Notes: generated by a model from the sequence alone, not told the origin. 64,000 bases of DNA from Gorillibacterium massiliense (GCF_000455485.1 NZ_CBQR020000010.1:22680-86679); one strand, 5' to 3'. Positions 19,687-28,690 are shown, counted from the first letter of the stretch. A program made the numbers and translations.

Positions 19687-20607
19687 ATGAACATCTATTA
19701 TAACGGAACAGACATCACCTCGTCTGTCCATCCAATAGTCGTGCAATTCACCGATAACACTGGGGGCAAGCCAGATAGTTTATCTCTTGTCTTTGCCGAT
19801 CCCAGTGGCTTATGGAGTCAATGGAAACCGATGAAAAACGATACTTTGCAAGTAAAAGAGAAGAGCTTCGACACCGGCGTTATGTACATTGATCAAATCT
19901 CGCAGCAGGCCGGATCCTTCGGTATGCAGGCACTCTCTATTCCTTTGGTAAGTAAGACGGCACGCTCACAGGGTTGGGAAAATGTTAGGTTCCTTGAACT
20001 GGTTACTCAGATTGCAGCTCGCTACAACTTAAAAGTTCAAACCTACAACGTAAGTAACTATCTTTATACTCGCGTGGATCAGCAAGATGAGGCGGATTTT
20101 GCCTTTCTCGCGTATCGTTGCATGTTAGAAGGTTATGTTCTTAAAATCACCAATCAAATGCTGGTTGTACAAAACGAGGCGGACGAAGGAAATCGGACAA
20201 AGGTTACAATGATTCGCGCTTCGGATATAATCCGCGATTTCGACTTTATCGATAAATCGACGGATATTTATGGCGCTTGCCAAGTAATAAGCCAGTCAGA
20301 TGTGCAAATAAAAGGGATATTCAAAGCTCCGGATATCGATGGGGCAGCAATGCGTGAGTTTTTGTATGTATCCAACCAAGCGGAGGCTGATCGTTGGGCG
20401 CGTGGGCTTTTGAGGAATGCAAATAAATATCGAATTATGGGCAGATTGACCATAACACTAAACACAGGACTCGCAGCAGGGAGCGTTCTTCAGCTGTATG
20501 GAATCGGTTATTTTGACGGTTTATATGTGATTGATTGTATTTTGCATGACCTGGCGTCTAATCGATCCAAATTGACAATCAGGCGCGTGTTGGAGGGGTA
20601 TGTGTGA
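19687..20607 (+). CDS. Baseplate hub protein, gpD-like (phage late control D family)
   Basis: A 306-aa protein beginning MNIYYNGTDITSSVHPI, with the gp27/VgrG-like beta-barrel architecture of P2 gpD. It shows VRFLELVTQIAARYNLKV, then a QQDEADFAFLAYRCMLEGYVLKI block typical of the hub family. It forms the trimeric hub at the end of the tube, on which the spike sits. The stop overlaps the next gene's GTG. Confidence 0.82.
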   Translation: MNIYYNGTDITSSVHPIVVQFTDNTGGKPDSLSLVFADPSGLWSQWKPMKNDTLQVKEKSFDTGVMYIDQISQQAGSFGMQALSIPLVSKTARSQGWENVRFLELVTQIAARYNLKVQTYNVSNYLYTRVDQQDEADFAFLAYRCMLEGYVLKITNQMLVVQNEADEGNRTKVTMIRASDIIRDFDFIDKSTDIYGACQVISQSDVQIKGIFKAPDIDGAAMREFLYVSNQAEADRWARGLLRNANKYRIMGRLTITLNTGLAAGSVLQLYGIGYFDGLYVIDCILHDLASNRSKLTIRRVLEGYV

Positions 20608-21863
20608 TAAAAAAAGGTTATGTGAGCTCGGTTGACCCCTTAAAACGGACTGCGAGAATAACCTTTACGGAATTGGAACGATCCGTTACTGCAGAATTGC
20701 CAATTGCCTCACATTTGGAGCTCAGTGTCAGTGATTACGTTGTGGTGGCATTCACTTCGTCGAGCAACATGGCCGACGGCATGATTATTTCTGCATTTAC
20801 AGAGTCAGCAATGCGTATCAATCAAAGTTTGGGATTTTATCCTGAATCTGGGAACTTGCCTCAAGCTCCCTATAATTTCGCGGTAATAACGGGTATGCGA
20901 GGAGGTGTTGAATACACAGAATTGTGGATACTGGTAAATGCATGGTATGACTACAAGACCAAGCGATTCAAGCGAGTTGACCTGGATAATTTTAGCTTCG
21001 GGTGGCAATTGCAAGGCGGTGGGACTTATCCCGGTGAAGAGTCAACCGGTGACTTTATTAATCAGGGCGTCAACCTCTGGAAGGCTAATGGTAAAAAAGC
21101 ATATGGAGAAGACGATCCGTCTCGTGAATTGACAGGCGAGGACATCGGCGCCTTACAGTCAGATGGCAGCTGGCGTGAATTTGGGATTATGCTCGGCTGG
21201 AATAATCACTTTATGTGTGATGCTTACGGCGGCATGACCATCGGAGGCAGCGGATTTGAGATTGACGGATCCGGAACGAGCCCCTTTAAGCGTATCTCTT
21301 TAGGCAAATTTTCAGGTGGAAGCACTGACTCCGCCAAAGCGTATCCCGATTATGGATATGCATATAATGGAACGCTCTGGAATGGGCAACATGGGCTATG
21401 GAATATGGATGAACGTGGGTACAATTCCTTTTTTTGGGGGATGGTCAGCCCGTTGGATTTTTATGACACTGGTTATTACAATCCATACACTGGCCGTGCG
21501 AAGCTTGAAGGCACCAAAATGGTCTGGAGAAAGCTCCCTAAAAATACCGATCCAAGAGTTGAAAATTGGTTTGATATAGCGGCTATATCTGAAGATGGAA
21601 GTATGACCCTTATGGGCAAACCTGTCCCTGCTGTTCTTGAGGTAAAAGCTGATATCGTTAATATGACAGACTTTAACATGGCGTACCCGGACGATACCTG
21701 GAATAAGCACAATATAGTCATTCTTGCGGTTAAAGGTGTATTGGAGAGTGGAAATTTAAAACAAGTCGGGGGGTATAACGCTACGTTTACGGACTATGGA
21801 GCATATGGTTATCTTGGTAGTGGGGAATTTATTTCTGCAAAAATTTTAATCTCGAAGATATAG
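20604..21863 (+). CDS. Baseplate assembly/spike protein, gpV N-terminus fused to a large unknown domain
   Basis: The N-terminal 75 residues (KKGYVSSVDPLKRTARITF, then SDYVVVAFTSSSNMADGMII) resemble the OB-fold of gpV/gp45 spike proteins. The remaining 340 residues are not spike-like. They are rich in Gly, Tyr and Trp (for example YAYNGTLWNGQHGLWNMDE) and I cannot assign them. GTG 20604 overlaps the gpD stop and has GGAGGGG upstream. At 419 aa it is about twice the usual gpV length. The C-terminal part might bind carbohydrate or cap the spike; that is a guess. Confidence 0.65.
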   Translation: MIKKGYVSSVDPLKRTARITFTELERSVTAELPIASHLELSVSDYVVVAFTSSSNMADGMIISAFTESAMRINQSLGFYPESGNLPQAPYNFAVITGMRGGVEYTELWILVNAWYDYKTKRFKRVDLDNFSFGWQLQGGGTYPGEESTGDFINQGVNLWKANGKKAYGEDDPSRELTGEDIGALQSDGSWREFGIMLGWNNHFMCDAYGGMTIGGSGFEIDGSGTSPFKRISLGKFSGGSTDSAKAYPDYGYAYNGTLWNGQHGLWNMDERGYNSFFWGMVSPLDFYDTGYYNPYTGRAKLEGTKMVWRKLPKNTDPRVENWFDIAAISEDGSMTLMGKPVPAVLEVKADIVNMTDFNMAYPDDTWNKHNIVILAVKGVLESGNLKQVGGYNATFTDYGAYGYLGSGEFISAKILISKI

Positions 21864-21876
21864 GGAGGTGAGTCCT

Positions 21877-22440
21877 TTGCCAATTGCCTCTTATCAAAAA
21901 AAAGTGTTCCAGGTAAGCGGGAATAAAATCTATACCTTTAATGGCATGGAATGGTCTACAACTTTGGAAACGGAGACCCAGGAAAAAATCAAAGACAAAC
22001 CAAGCACTTACGTCAAGGGGTATGGCCTCAGCGCAATGAGTTTCGAACTACCCCTTCGTGTGGATATGAATATCGATGTGCAGAAGGAAATAGAAGAGTG
22101 GGAAGCGATCTGTATAAAGGCCGCTGCCGACTTTTTTATTATGGGGACAAAGCCTCTTGGGAAAAACCGCTGGTTGTTGAAGTCGGTTAGGACGAGCGAT
22201 ACAGAAATCGACAATAAGGGGCGCCTCCTCAAAGCCAAAATAAATCTCGATTTTGAGGAATATGTACGTGCCGGAAAAGCAGAAGCAATAGAGAGTAACG
22301 CGGGAAGCTCACTGTCGACGAATCCGGATATTGTCCCCAACTCGTACATCGATAATCCAAATAAGCGGGATAATCCAAACTATGAGCTGTCGACCGTATC
22401 CATCTTTAAGCGGACTCATAACTATGCGGAGGGGGTATGA
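21877..22440 (+). CDS. Putative tail/baseplate protein (gpU-like)
   Basis: A 187-aa protein whose first half (KKVFQVSGNKIYTFNGMEWS, then YGLSAMSFELPLRVD) resembles P2 gpU-type tail proteins. It lies in the baseplate cluster between the gpV-like and gp25-like genes. TTG 21877 is preferred because GGAGGTG ends 6 bp upstream; the GTG at 21868 is within that site. The C-terminal third (from about 135) is polar and probably disordered. Homology is modest. Confidence 0.55.
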   Translation: MPIASYQKKVFQVSGNKIYTFNGMEWSTTLETETQEKIKDKPSTYVKGYGLSAMSFELPLRVDMNIDVQKEIEEWEAICIKAAADFFIMGTKPLGKNRWLLKSVRTSDTEIDNKGRLLKAKINLDFEEYVRAGKAEAIESNAGSSLSTNPDIVPNSYIDNPNKRDNPNYELSTVSIFKRTHNYAEGV

Positions 22441-22443
22441 GGT

Positions 22444-22749
22444 TTGCAAGCAAGAATAATTTCCTCAGATATTCCTGAGATTGATTGGGCGGCGTCCGGC
22501 AAGGCAGAAATCATTCAGAATGTGTTCACCCTCATTAACACGTTGCAATATGAAATTGCATATGACCGGACACTTGGACTGAAGCGGGATTTTGTTGATA
22601 TGCCGGAGCCTGTAGCGGTACCTTATGTGATTGCACAGATCTTCTCCATTGTTGATGAGCGGGAACCGAGAGCAAAGGTCAAGGACGTGACCTATTCTGG
22701 AATCTCAGATGATGGAAGTTTAATTTTTGAGGTGGTGATTGACGTATGA
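22444..22749 (+). CDS. Baseplate wedge protein, gp25/GPW-like
   Basis: A 101-aa protein of the gp25/gpW baseplate family (XkdS position). It shows IDWAASGKAEIIQNVFTLINTLQYEIAYDR followed by a glycine-aspartate-rich C-terminus. It joins the inner baseplate and initiates sheath polymerisation. It starts at TTG 22444, just after the preceding stop, and overlaps the gpJ-like gene by 4 bp. Confidence 0.85.
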   Translation: MQARIISSDIPEIDWAASGKAEIIQNVFTLINTLQYEIAYDRTLGLKRDFVDMPEPVAVPYVIAQIFSIVDEREPRAKVKDVTYSGISDDGSLIFEVVIDV

Positions 22750-23864
22750 CGGATTTCCAGCCCATTTCTTTTGTCGATACCGATGCAGAGCGCATCGAAA
22801 GAGAGCTTTTACTTGATTATCAGAAGGCGATCGGCCAAGCACTTTTTCCAGGTGATCCGAGACGCCATTTCTTATTACAAATGGTTCCAGCACTGGTAGC
22901 ACTACGGAATAGCATTAACTATACGGGCAATTCGAATCTGCTGCCTTTTGCGTTTGGGTCCATATTGGATGCTCTTGGTGATCGATTTAATGTTCCGCGA
23001 TTATTGGAGAGTTCGGCGCAAGTGACGATCCGGTTTTCGCTTTCGACAATACAAACATCGGCCATCACCATCCCTGTCGGCACTCGTGTTACTCCGGATG
23101 GCGTTCTTTATTTCGCAACGGTATCGACGTACACAATCAACCCTGGGGAAACATTTGGTGACGTCTTGGCCATGGCTATGGTAGGCGGAGAACAGTATAA
23201 CGGTTTTGTTCCCGGTCAAATTAGACTGTTAGTTGATCCGATACCTTATGTAGCCAGTGTAGTTAACCTTGATATTAGTCATGGCGGTACAGATGCTGAA
23301 ACTGACGATGCTTATCGAGAGCGTCAACGTCTTGCTCCTGCTTCGTTTAGCGTCGCGGGGCCTCGTAATGCTTATGTTTTTTGGGCAAAGAGTGCAGATG
23401 TTGGAATTACGGATGTGGCTGTTACTTCTCCGGGGCCGGGGATAATCAATATTTATCCACTCCTAGAAAACGGTGCTCTTCCCAATAAGGATGTTCTAGA
23501 CAAAGTGGAGGAAGCGGTAAAAGACGATACGCGGCGGCCTTTGACAGATCTTGTGACGGTTTTAGCACCGGAGGAGGCGACATACGAGATAAGTCTCACC
23601 TATTATATTTCTTCAGAGCAGTCAGCTAAGGAAGCGGCCATTCGATCAGCTATCGAAGGTTCTGATGGAGCGATCTATCAGTACGAGGCTTGGCAAAGCT
23701 CTAAACTAGGTAGGGCGATAACTCCGGACTATTTGATCTCAAGGCTGTATGTAGCAGGGGCATATCGCGTGGTTTTGACAGTCCCTACCTACACTCCTCT
23801 TGAAGAGTTTAAAATAGCAAAACGGATAGGAGATCTTTCGATCACCTATGGAGGACTTATCTAA
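22746..23864 (+). CDS. Baseplate J / gp47-family protein
   Basis: A 372-aa protein with the J/gp47 layout (XkdT type). It has SFVDTDAERIERELLLDYQKAIG at the N-terminus, FGSILDALGDRFNVPRL, then GGTDAETDDAYRERQRLAPASFSVAG (about residues 180-205) and NIYPLLENGALP. It forms the wedge arms of the baseplate. It overlaps both neighbours by 1-4 bp, as in a translationally coupled operon. Confidence 0.92.
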   Translation: MTDFQPISFVDTDAERIERELLLDYQKAIGQALFPGDPRRHFLLQMVPALVALRNSINYTGNSNLLPFAFGSILDALGDRFNVPRLLESSAQVTIRFSLSTIQTSAITIPVGTRVTPDGVLYFATVSTYTINPGETFGDVLAMAMVGGEQYNGFVPGQIRLLVDPIPYVASVVNLDISHGGTDAETDDAYRERQRLAPASFSVAGPRNAYVFWAKSADVGITDVAVTSPGPGIINIYPLLENGALPNKDVLDKVEEAVKDDTRRPLTDLVTVLAPEEATYEISLTYYISSEQSAKEAAIRSAIEGSDGAIYQYEAWQSSKLGRAITPDYLISRLYVAGAYRVVLTVPTYTPLEEFKIAKRIGDLSITYGGLI

Positions 23865-24421
23865 TGGATCTTACCAATTTGAATTTATTGCAGTTGCAAT
23901 CTAAATTCATGCAGAGAGACGAAGCTGTAGAGGGAATGTCCACAGCAATCGGCAAGCAATTGCGTGATATCGTTTCATCTGTAGACAAGTCTCTCATCTA
24001 TGGACGGATTAACGATCTGCCTGAGGAAGCGCTCGATATCCTTGCTTGGCAATTTGGTGCGGAATGGTACGATGCCAATGTCTCCCTTGAGACTAAGCGT
24101 AAGGCGATCAATGATGTTCTTTATTTAGCACAGATTCGCGGGACACCGGCGGCCGTGAAGCGGGTTATTGAAATTTATTTTGGAGACGGCCACATCGAAG
24201 AGTGGTTTGAGTATTCTGGAGAGCCCTATTATTTTCGCGTCGTAACCAATAATGATTCCGTGACTAATGAGCAAGCTTCGCTCTTTATTAAGGCAACAGA
24301 TTCTGTGAAAAATTTACGTTCTAAATTAGCTGCAGTTGTTATTCAATCCACGGAGAGCTGTGATCTCAAAATAGGAATATCACTCCACATGGCCGATAAA
24401 TTGACAATTGGGATGGTGTAA
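23864..24421 (+). CDS. Tail protein I-family (baseplate wedge, P2 gpI-like)
   Basis: A 185-aa protein with the typical block LPEEALDILAWQFGAEWYDANVSLETKRKAINDVLYLAQIRGTPAAVKRVIE-like (about residues 45-100) of phage tail protein I. It connects the wedge to the fibres, which are encoded next. The ATG overlaps the gpJ stop by 1 bp. Confidence 0.88.
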   Translation: MDLTNLNLLQLQSKFMQRDEAVEGMSTAIGKQLRDIVSSVDKSLIYGRINDLPEEALDILAWQFGAEWYDANVSLETKRKAINDVLYLAQIRGTPAAVKRVIEIYFGDGHIEEWFEYSGEPYYFRVVTNNDSVTNEQASLFIKATDSVKNLRSKLAAVVIQSTESCDLKIGISLHMADKLTIGMV

Positions 24422-24422
24422 G

Positions 24423-26036
24423 ATGGCTGCATTTAACGGACTTTCAATAACGAGTAAAGGGGTATCTGTACAGAGTAAAGCACAAGCAGGCAGTGCGCTA
24501 AAGTTTACCCGAATTGCAATTGGAGACGGGCAGTTATCAGGGCAGCAAATTCCTTCCCTCAATACTCTTGTTAATCAAAAGATGAATCTAACCTTGACCA
24601 AACTCAAGGCACAAGCACCTAACAAGACAGTTATCGGAGCGACCTTATCCAACAAGGATATTACTGCAGGCTTTTATTTCCGGGAGATCGGGGTCTTTGC
24701 TCAAGATCCAGACCTCGGTGAAATTCTTTATGCTTACGCAAACGCCGGTGCAGGCGCAGAATTTATCCCGGCTAATGGAGGCGCCGATACCATTGAGAAG
24801 GCGTTAGATGTCATTGTAGTCGTCGGACAAACCGCTAATGTAACTGCCGTCATCGATAGCTCTCTTGTGTATGTATCACAAACGGAATTCCAAACATTAG
24901 TAGATAATTTGCCTAATATGACCATCGATGCCGGGAAATTTACAGATGCAAAAGTTGGAGGCTTTAACCCTGGAACACTCAGATTAGGTGTAAATGGAGT
25001 GAGTGTAAGGGCATTTGATGCAAAAGGGAATGGTGTGGTAGAGGATGAATCTATAGCCATAAACGAAGCAATCCAATATGCCAGTGAACATAACATTTCT
25101 TACGTTTATATACCAGCAGGAACATATAATCTCCAAAACACAATCTTTCTACAACAAAACATCTCTCTTCAAGGTGATGGACCACAAACGATATTACGTA
25201 TTGGAGACAAAAGTGATATTGATGCCATTCGCACTAATGGGCTTGTTTCTAATTGCAACTTACGTAATTTCTCAATCGATTGCAATAAGCAAAATAATAG
25301 CTTTATTAATGGCGGCTCTGCATTAAATGGTCACTTTGACTCATCTGTAATCGAATTTATACGAGTGAAAAATTGTTCCGAATCAGCATTCCGGCTAAAT
25401 GATGACAGTTCTATTTACGATTCACTTGGATACTTAAACATGGTCAGAAATAACCAAATTGAGGATGCAAACGTCGGGGTAAAATGGGGTTGGAGATGCA
25501 AGGATAGCTGGTGCATGTGTAATAACATCGGGGCTGATTTCTGTGATGTTTACATTCAAGGTGGCCCAATACGGTTTATTGGCAATCACTTTAATGGATC
25601 TCCTGAGTATAACCTCTACCTCGAAGGTGGAAATACTCTTCTTTTTGCACATAATATTATTGAAAATGCTGGTAAACATGCAATTTATGCACCAGAACTC
25701 GGTTTTGAAGAAGCATTTAAGAACATTAGCATTACGGATAATATCATTCGCGCTTGCTCTCGAGAAACCAATAATATGTATAGTTTGATTCACATGGAAG
25801 GGAAAACCACTCATCTCGGCAACGGTTTGCTTGTGTCTGGCAACACCCTTGTTGGTGATAATGGAAGGTTTCCAAAGTACACCGCTAGCTTAAAAAACGT
25901 ACAAAATGTATCTATTCACAGTAACATTTTGACAGATGGATATTCGGGAGATACTCCATTTGACTTTGATAATGTGATATCGTCTTCTGTTGGCGGAAAT
26001 ATCCCGAGCAACGAAATAGGAACGCGGGAGGTGTAA
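24423..26036 (+). CDS. Tailspike/tail fibre with pectate-lyase-like beta-helix
   Basis: A 537-aa protein. The N-terminal 150 residues (FNGLSITSKGVSVQSKAQAG, then RIAIGDGQL and YFREIGVFA) match P2-type tail-collar fibre anchors. From about residue 195 (VRAFDAKGNGVVEDESIAIN) it becomes a Pectate_lyase_3-like right-handed beta-helix with parallel-helix ladder repeats (IRFIGNHFNGS, LLFAHNIIENAG, ISITDNIIRAC). Such spikes bind or cleave surface polysaccharide. The helix part is visibly more A+T-rich than the anchor, suggesting exchange of the receptor-binding domain. ATG 24423 is chosen; the upstream TTG lacks a binding site. Confidence 0.8.
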   Translation: MAAFNGLSITSKGVSVQSKAQAGSALKFTRIAIGDGQLSGQQIPSLNTLVNQKMNLTLTKLKAQAPNKTVIGATLSNKDITAGFYFREIGVFAQDPDLGEILYAYANAGAGAEFIPANGGADTIEKALDVIVVVGQTANVTAVIDSSLVYVSQTEFQTLVDNLPNMTIDAGKFTDAKVGGFNPGTLRLGVNGVSVRAFDAKGNGVVEDESIAINEAIQYASEHNISYVYIPAGTYNLQNTIFLQQNISLQGDGPQTILRIGDKSDIDAIRTNGLVSNCNLRNFSIDCNKQNNSFINGGSALNGHFDSSVIEFIRVKNCSESAFRLNDDSSIYDSLGYLNMVRNNQIEDANVGVKWGWRCKDSWCMCNNIGADFCDVYIQGGPIRFIGNHFNGSPEYNLYLEGGNTLLFAHNIIENAGKHAIYAPELGFEEAFKNISITDNIIRACSRETNNMYSLIHMEGKTTHLGNGLLVSGNTLVGDNGRFPKYTASLKNVQNVSIHSNILTDGYSGDTPFDFDNVISSSVGGNIPSNEIGTREV

Positions 26037-26038
26037 GT

Positions 26039-27055
26039 ATGGCAGGTATACGGATTCTACGGGGATTAAAGGCAGACTTGCCGATTCTTAAAGACGGTGA
26101 GCCAGCGCTTTGCACAGATACAGAGGAACTCTTTGTTGGTACAGAAGACAAAGGAAACATTCAGATTACCATCCCGAGCGCATCACTTATAACAAAGGGG
26201 AAAGTCCAACTCTCCAACGCTACGGACAGTACAGATGAGATTAAAGCGGCAACTCCAAAAGCGGTGAAGGCGGCATATGACCGGGGAAGTGCGGGCGTTA
26301 CAGCAGCCGCAACAGCCCAGACGAGGGCAGACCAGGCTTTTCAATCAGCCAGTGACGGTAAAACTGCTATTGCCGCTGCGATCACTGGTATGGGGCAAGC
26401 AGCGGCGGCAAATGAAACTTTTACTCAACTGGCAACAAAGATTAGTAAAATTTCAACAGATTCAAACGTTGTAGTAGGAGAGGTCTTGTCTGGAAAAACG
26501 TTTTATCAGGGGGGGACAAAAAAGACCGGTACCATGCCGAATCGTGCTGGTGATACTTCGTCATTATCGACGGTGGTATCAGGTACAACAATTAAACTCT
26601 TACCGTCTGCTGGATATCGAGATGGTGTAGATGACTTTGTGACATTAACGGATCTGAATTTTATAGAGTCGAATATCAAAGATGGAGTAGCTCTGCATGG
26701 GTTAACGGGTACTTATGTGGCGAAAAGATACGCCATTGTTTCGGTGGAGGGGTTACCAGGGCAGTACACCTATACAATAACAGGTATAAACTTTTTTCCG
26801 ACTTTGGCATTTTTGTATTATCCAGGAAGTGTCGGAATACAATATAATTCTTCATATTATGGTTCTGCTGGTGACGGGTGTCATATTAGTAGTGTCGGTC
26901 CTGCTTACTATTTTGTGAATGGATTCGGTGTGTCATCGCGACCTATAGCTACAATCGGCAATAAAACAGGCACATCTTGCACAGTGACCATCAGCTCTTC
27001 TCAGGGGGGGCAAGTTACCGTTGGTAGTACGGGTACACTTTACCTTTTTGAGTAG
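26039..27055 (+). CDS. Tail fibre protein
   Basis: A 338-aa protein with an N-terminal fibre-attachment segment (IRILRGLKADLPILKDGEPALCTDTEELFVG) and the phage tail-fibre repeat KGKVQLSNATDSTDEIKAATPKAV. It continues with an Ala/Thr-rich coiled stretch (about 85-140) and a glycine/tyrosine-rich C-terminal head. GGGAGGTG lies before ATG 26039. It is probably a second receptor-binding component beside the spike. No chaperone gene follows. Confidence 0.78.
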   Translation: MAGIRILRGLKADLPILKDGEPALCTDTEELFVGTEDKGNIQITIPSASLITKGKVQLSNATDSTDEIKAATPKAVKAAYDRGSAGVTAAATAQTRADQAFQSASDGKTAIAAAITGMGQAAAANETFTQLATKISKISTDSNVVVGEVLSGKTFYQGGTKKTGTMPNRAGDTSSLSTVVSGTTIKLLPSAGYRDGVDDFVTLTDLNFIESNIKDGVALHGLTGTYVAKRYAIVSVEGLPGQYTYTITGINFFPTLAFLYYPGSVGIQYNSSYYGSAGDGCHISSVGPAYYFVNGFGVSSRPIATIGNKTGTSCTVTISSSQGGQVTVGSTGTLYLFE

Positions 27056-27285
27056 GGATGAATTACCATGAAGATCAGAGACATGGTTCTTTGATGAATC
27101 GAGTGGTAAATTGAAGCTAGTTGATGTGATTTCAGATCATTTAGTTATCAGCTGATTCTTATTAATCAGCATTAACTTAACAAGAGACTTCATGTGAAAC
27201 TGCTCCTTTTCATTGGGAAGTTCATATCACCACGCCCCCGACCGACCCCGGGGGCTATCTTTTTTCTCGAAAGGACGGGGGAAGC
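27056..27285. other. Non-coding gap between fibre and lysis genes
   Basis: These 230 bp hold no gene of credible length. At 27068-27094 a short frame (MKIRDMVL, then stop) could be a decayed small XkdX-type gene. A terminator lies at its right end. Confidence 0.4.
27234..27265 (+). terminator. Intrinsic terminator before the lysis cassette
   Basis: GCCCCCG (27234-27240) pairs with CGGGGGC (27249-27255), followed by TATCTTTTTT. It probably sets fibre and lysis genes apart in expression level. Confidence 0.8.
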
Positions 27286-27597
27286 ATGACACAAAAAGAC
27301 TGCCCTCTGGCCGCACCTGCATGCGATGATCTCAAGATAATGAATAACGTCATGACGGAAGTGCGGCTGCAATTGCGCGAGGTCGTCACGGAAATGCGGG
27401 GAATAAACGATTTGGTGAAACGCGTCGAGGCACTCGACCGGTTGTCGGCGGAAACGGCGGAGGCGGTCAAGTCCACGCAAAAAAGGTTGGATAGCATGGA
27501 CGCCACCGTCAAGTGGCTCATCGGCACAACGATTAGCTTGGGAGCTCTCAGTATTGCCGCCATTGGTCTGATCCTCAAGGCGGTGGGTGCAGGATGA
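27286..27597 (+). CDS. xhlA: XhlA-family lysis-associated membrane protein
   Basis: A 103-aa protein with a coiled-coil N-terminal two-thirds (VRLQLREVVTEMRGINDLVKRVEALDRLSAE) and one C-terminal membrane segment (LIGTTISLGALSIAAIGLIL, about 79-98), as in hemolysin XhlA of PBSX. XhlA works with the XhlB holin and endolysin to lyse the cell. GGACGGGGG lies upstream of ATG 27286, and it overlaps the endolysin gene by 4 bp. Confidence 0.85.
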   Translation: MTQKDCPLAAPACDDLKIMNNVMTEVRLQLREVVTEMRGINDLVKRVEALDRLSAETAEAVKSTQKRLDSMDATVKWLIGTTISLGALSIAAIGLILKAVGAG

Positions 27598-28349
27598 TCA
27601 TCAAGGGAATCGACTGCGGATCTCCGCTTAACACAGTAAAGGCCGCCCAATTCAAAAAAGACGGTGTGTCCTTTATCGGACGATATGTCACACCGGAATC
27701 CTGGAAGACATTATCGAAGGCGGAAGCTGATATACTGCAAGCCGCGGGTTTGCAAATCCTCTCGGTTTTCGAACGCTCCGCCAACCGTACCAAGGGAGGA
27801 CACAACGCAGGAGCAGAAGACGGCAGGGAAGCCTACACACAAGCGCGGAACATCGGCCAGCCGGTGGGAAGCGCTATTTATTTTGCCGTTGATTATGACG
27901 CGCCTGAATCAGACTTTGAATTGCTTGAGACCTATTTGCGAGCGGCTGTTGCACAAATTCCAGGCTATAAACTTGGTGTCTACGGTTCATACTCAGTCAT
28001 TGAAGCCATGTCGAAACGCTTTCCGGGAATCTACGGGTGGCAAACTATCGCCTGGAGCCGAGGTAAACGTTCTGAATCCGCTCATGTTTTTCAAAGAGAA
28101 ATCAATGTCACGCAAAACGGCCATTTGATCGATTGGAACGAACAAATGAGGGAAGCCGGGCTGTGGCCGATTCACGAAGAGGGGGTTGCGCGAATGACAA
28201 AAGAAGATGCCAACAAAATAACGGCCATGTTAGGAACCGTCTACAATACCGCAAAAGTATGCGGTGCAGGTGCTCCTGCTCTTGCAGAGATCGGCAGGCT
28301 TGCCGATGAAGTGCGTGCCGCTGCCGGCCTTCCAAAACAAAACCTATAA
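27594..28349 (+). CDS. Endolysin with DUF1906 (Rv2525c-like glycoside hydrolase-like) domain
   Basis: A 251-aa protein. Residues 1-190 form a TIM-barrel-like DUF1906 domain: KGIDCGSPLNTVKAAQFKKDGVSFIGRYV, then SAIYFAVDYDAPESDF and KLGVYGSYSVIEAM. This domain is found in Firmicutes phage lysins and thought to cut peptidoglycan. The C-terminal 55 residues are helical and could bind the wall. No signal peptide is seen, so export would need the holin. It overlaps xhlA. Confidence 0.82.
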   Translation: MIIKGIDCGSPLNTVKAAQFKKDGVSFIGRYVTPESWKTLSKAEADILQAAGLQILSVFERSANRTKGGHNAGAEDGREAYTQARNIGQPVGSAIYFAVDYDAPESDFELLETYLRAAVAQIPGYKLGVYGSYSVIEAMSKRFPGIYGWQTIAWSRGKRSESAHVFQREINVTQNGHLIDWNEQMREAGLWPIHEEGVARMTKEDANKITAMLGTVYNTAKVCGAGAPALAEIGRLADEVRAAAGLPKQNL

Positions 28350-28362
28350 GCGGGGTGATCTC

Positions 28363-28623
28363 ATGCAAAATGAAAATCTAACGGAAGTACTGGCTTTTGC
28401 GTCGGTGCTGGCCGTTTTTGTATTGGCTTTGGTGCAGCTTGTGAAAAAGACCATCAACCTACCGGGAAATATTATTCCTTTGGTAGGGGTGTTGATCGGT
28501 TTAGGGGTTGGCGCGGCAGCGGCGCCTTTTACCGATTTAGGTTTGATTCTGCGGCTTTGGAGTGGGGGATTGGCGGGTTTGTCCGCTACAGGATTATTTG
28601 AACTGGCGTTTAATAAGCGGTAA
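28363..28623 (+). CDS. Phage holin
   Basis: An 86-aa protein with membrane segments at about 7-28 (LAFASVLAVFVLALVQLV), 34-56 (IIPLVGVLIGLGVGAAAAP) and 62-80. A basic C-terminus (FNKR) is typical of small Firmicutes holins. ATG 28363 has GCGGGGTGA upstream; the longer frame back to 28264 lies inside the endolysin gene. Last gene of the tail/lysis locus. Confidence 0.82.
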   Translation: MQNENLTEVLAFASVLAVFVLALVQLVKKTINLPGNIIPLVGVLIGLGVGAAAAPFTDLGLILRLWSGGLAGLSATGLFELAFNKR

Positions 28624-28690
28624 ACGACCAAGGTATTTTCCCAAATAAAAAATAAACCCCTCGTCGAGGAGCTCTGCGGCTGTGAGTTGC

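Noticed and set aside
11695-28623. Type VI secretion system or extracellular contraction (eCIS/Afp) system
   Set aside because: No AAA+ ClpV/Afp15-like ATPase, VgrG/PAAR or effector genes; presence of ArpU, XhlA, holin and endolysin fits a phage-derived tailocin.
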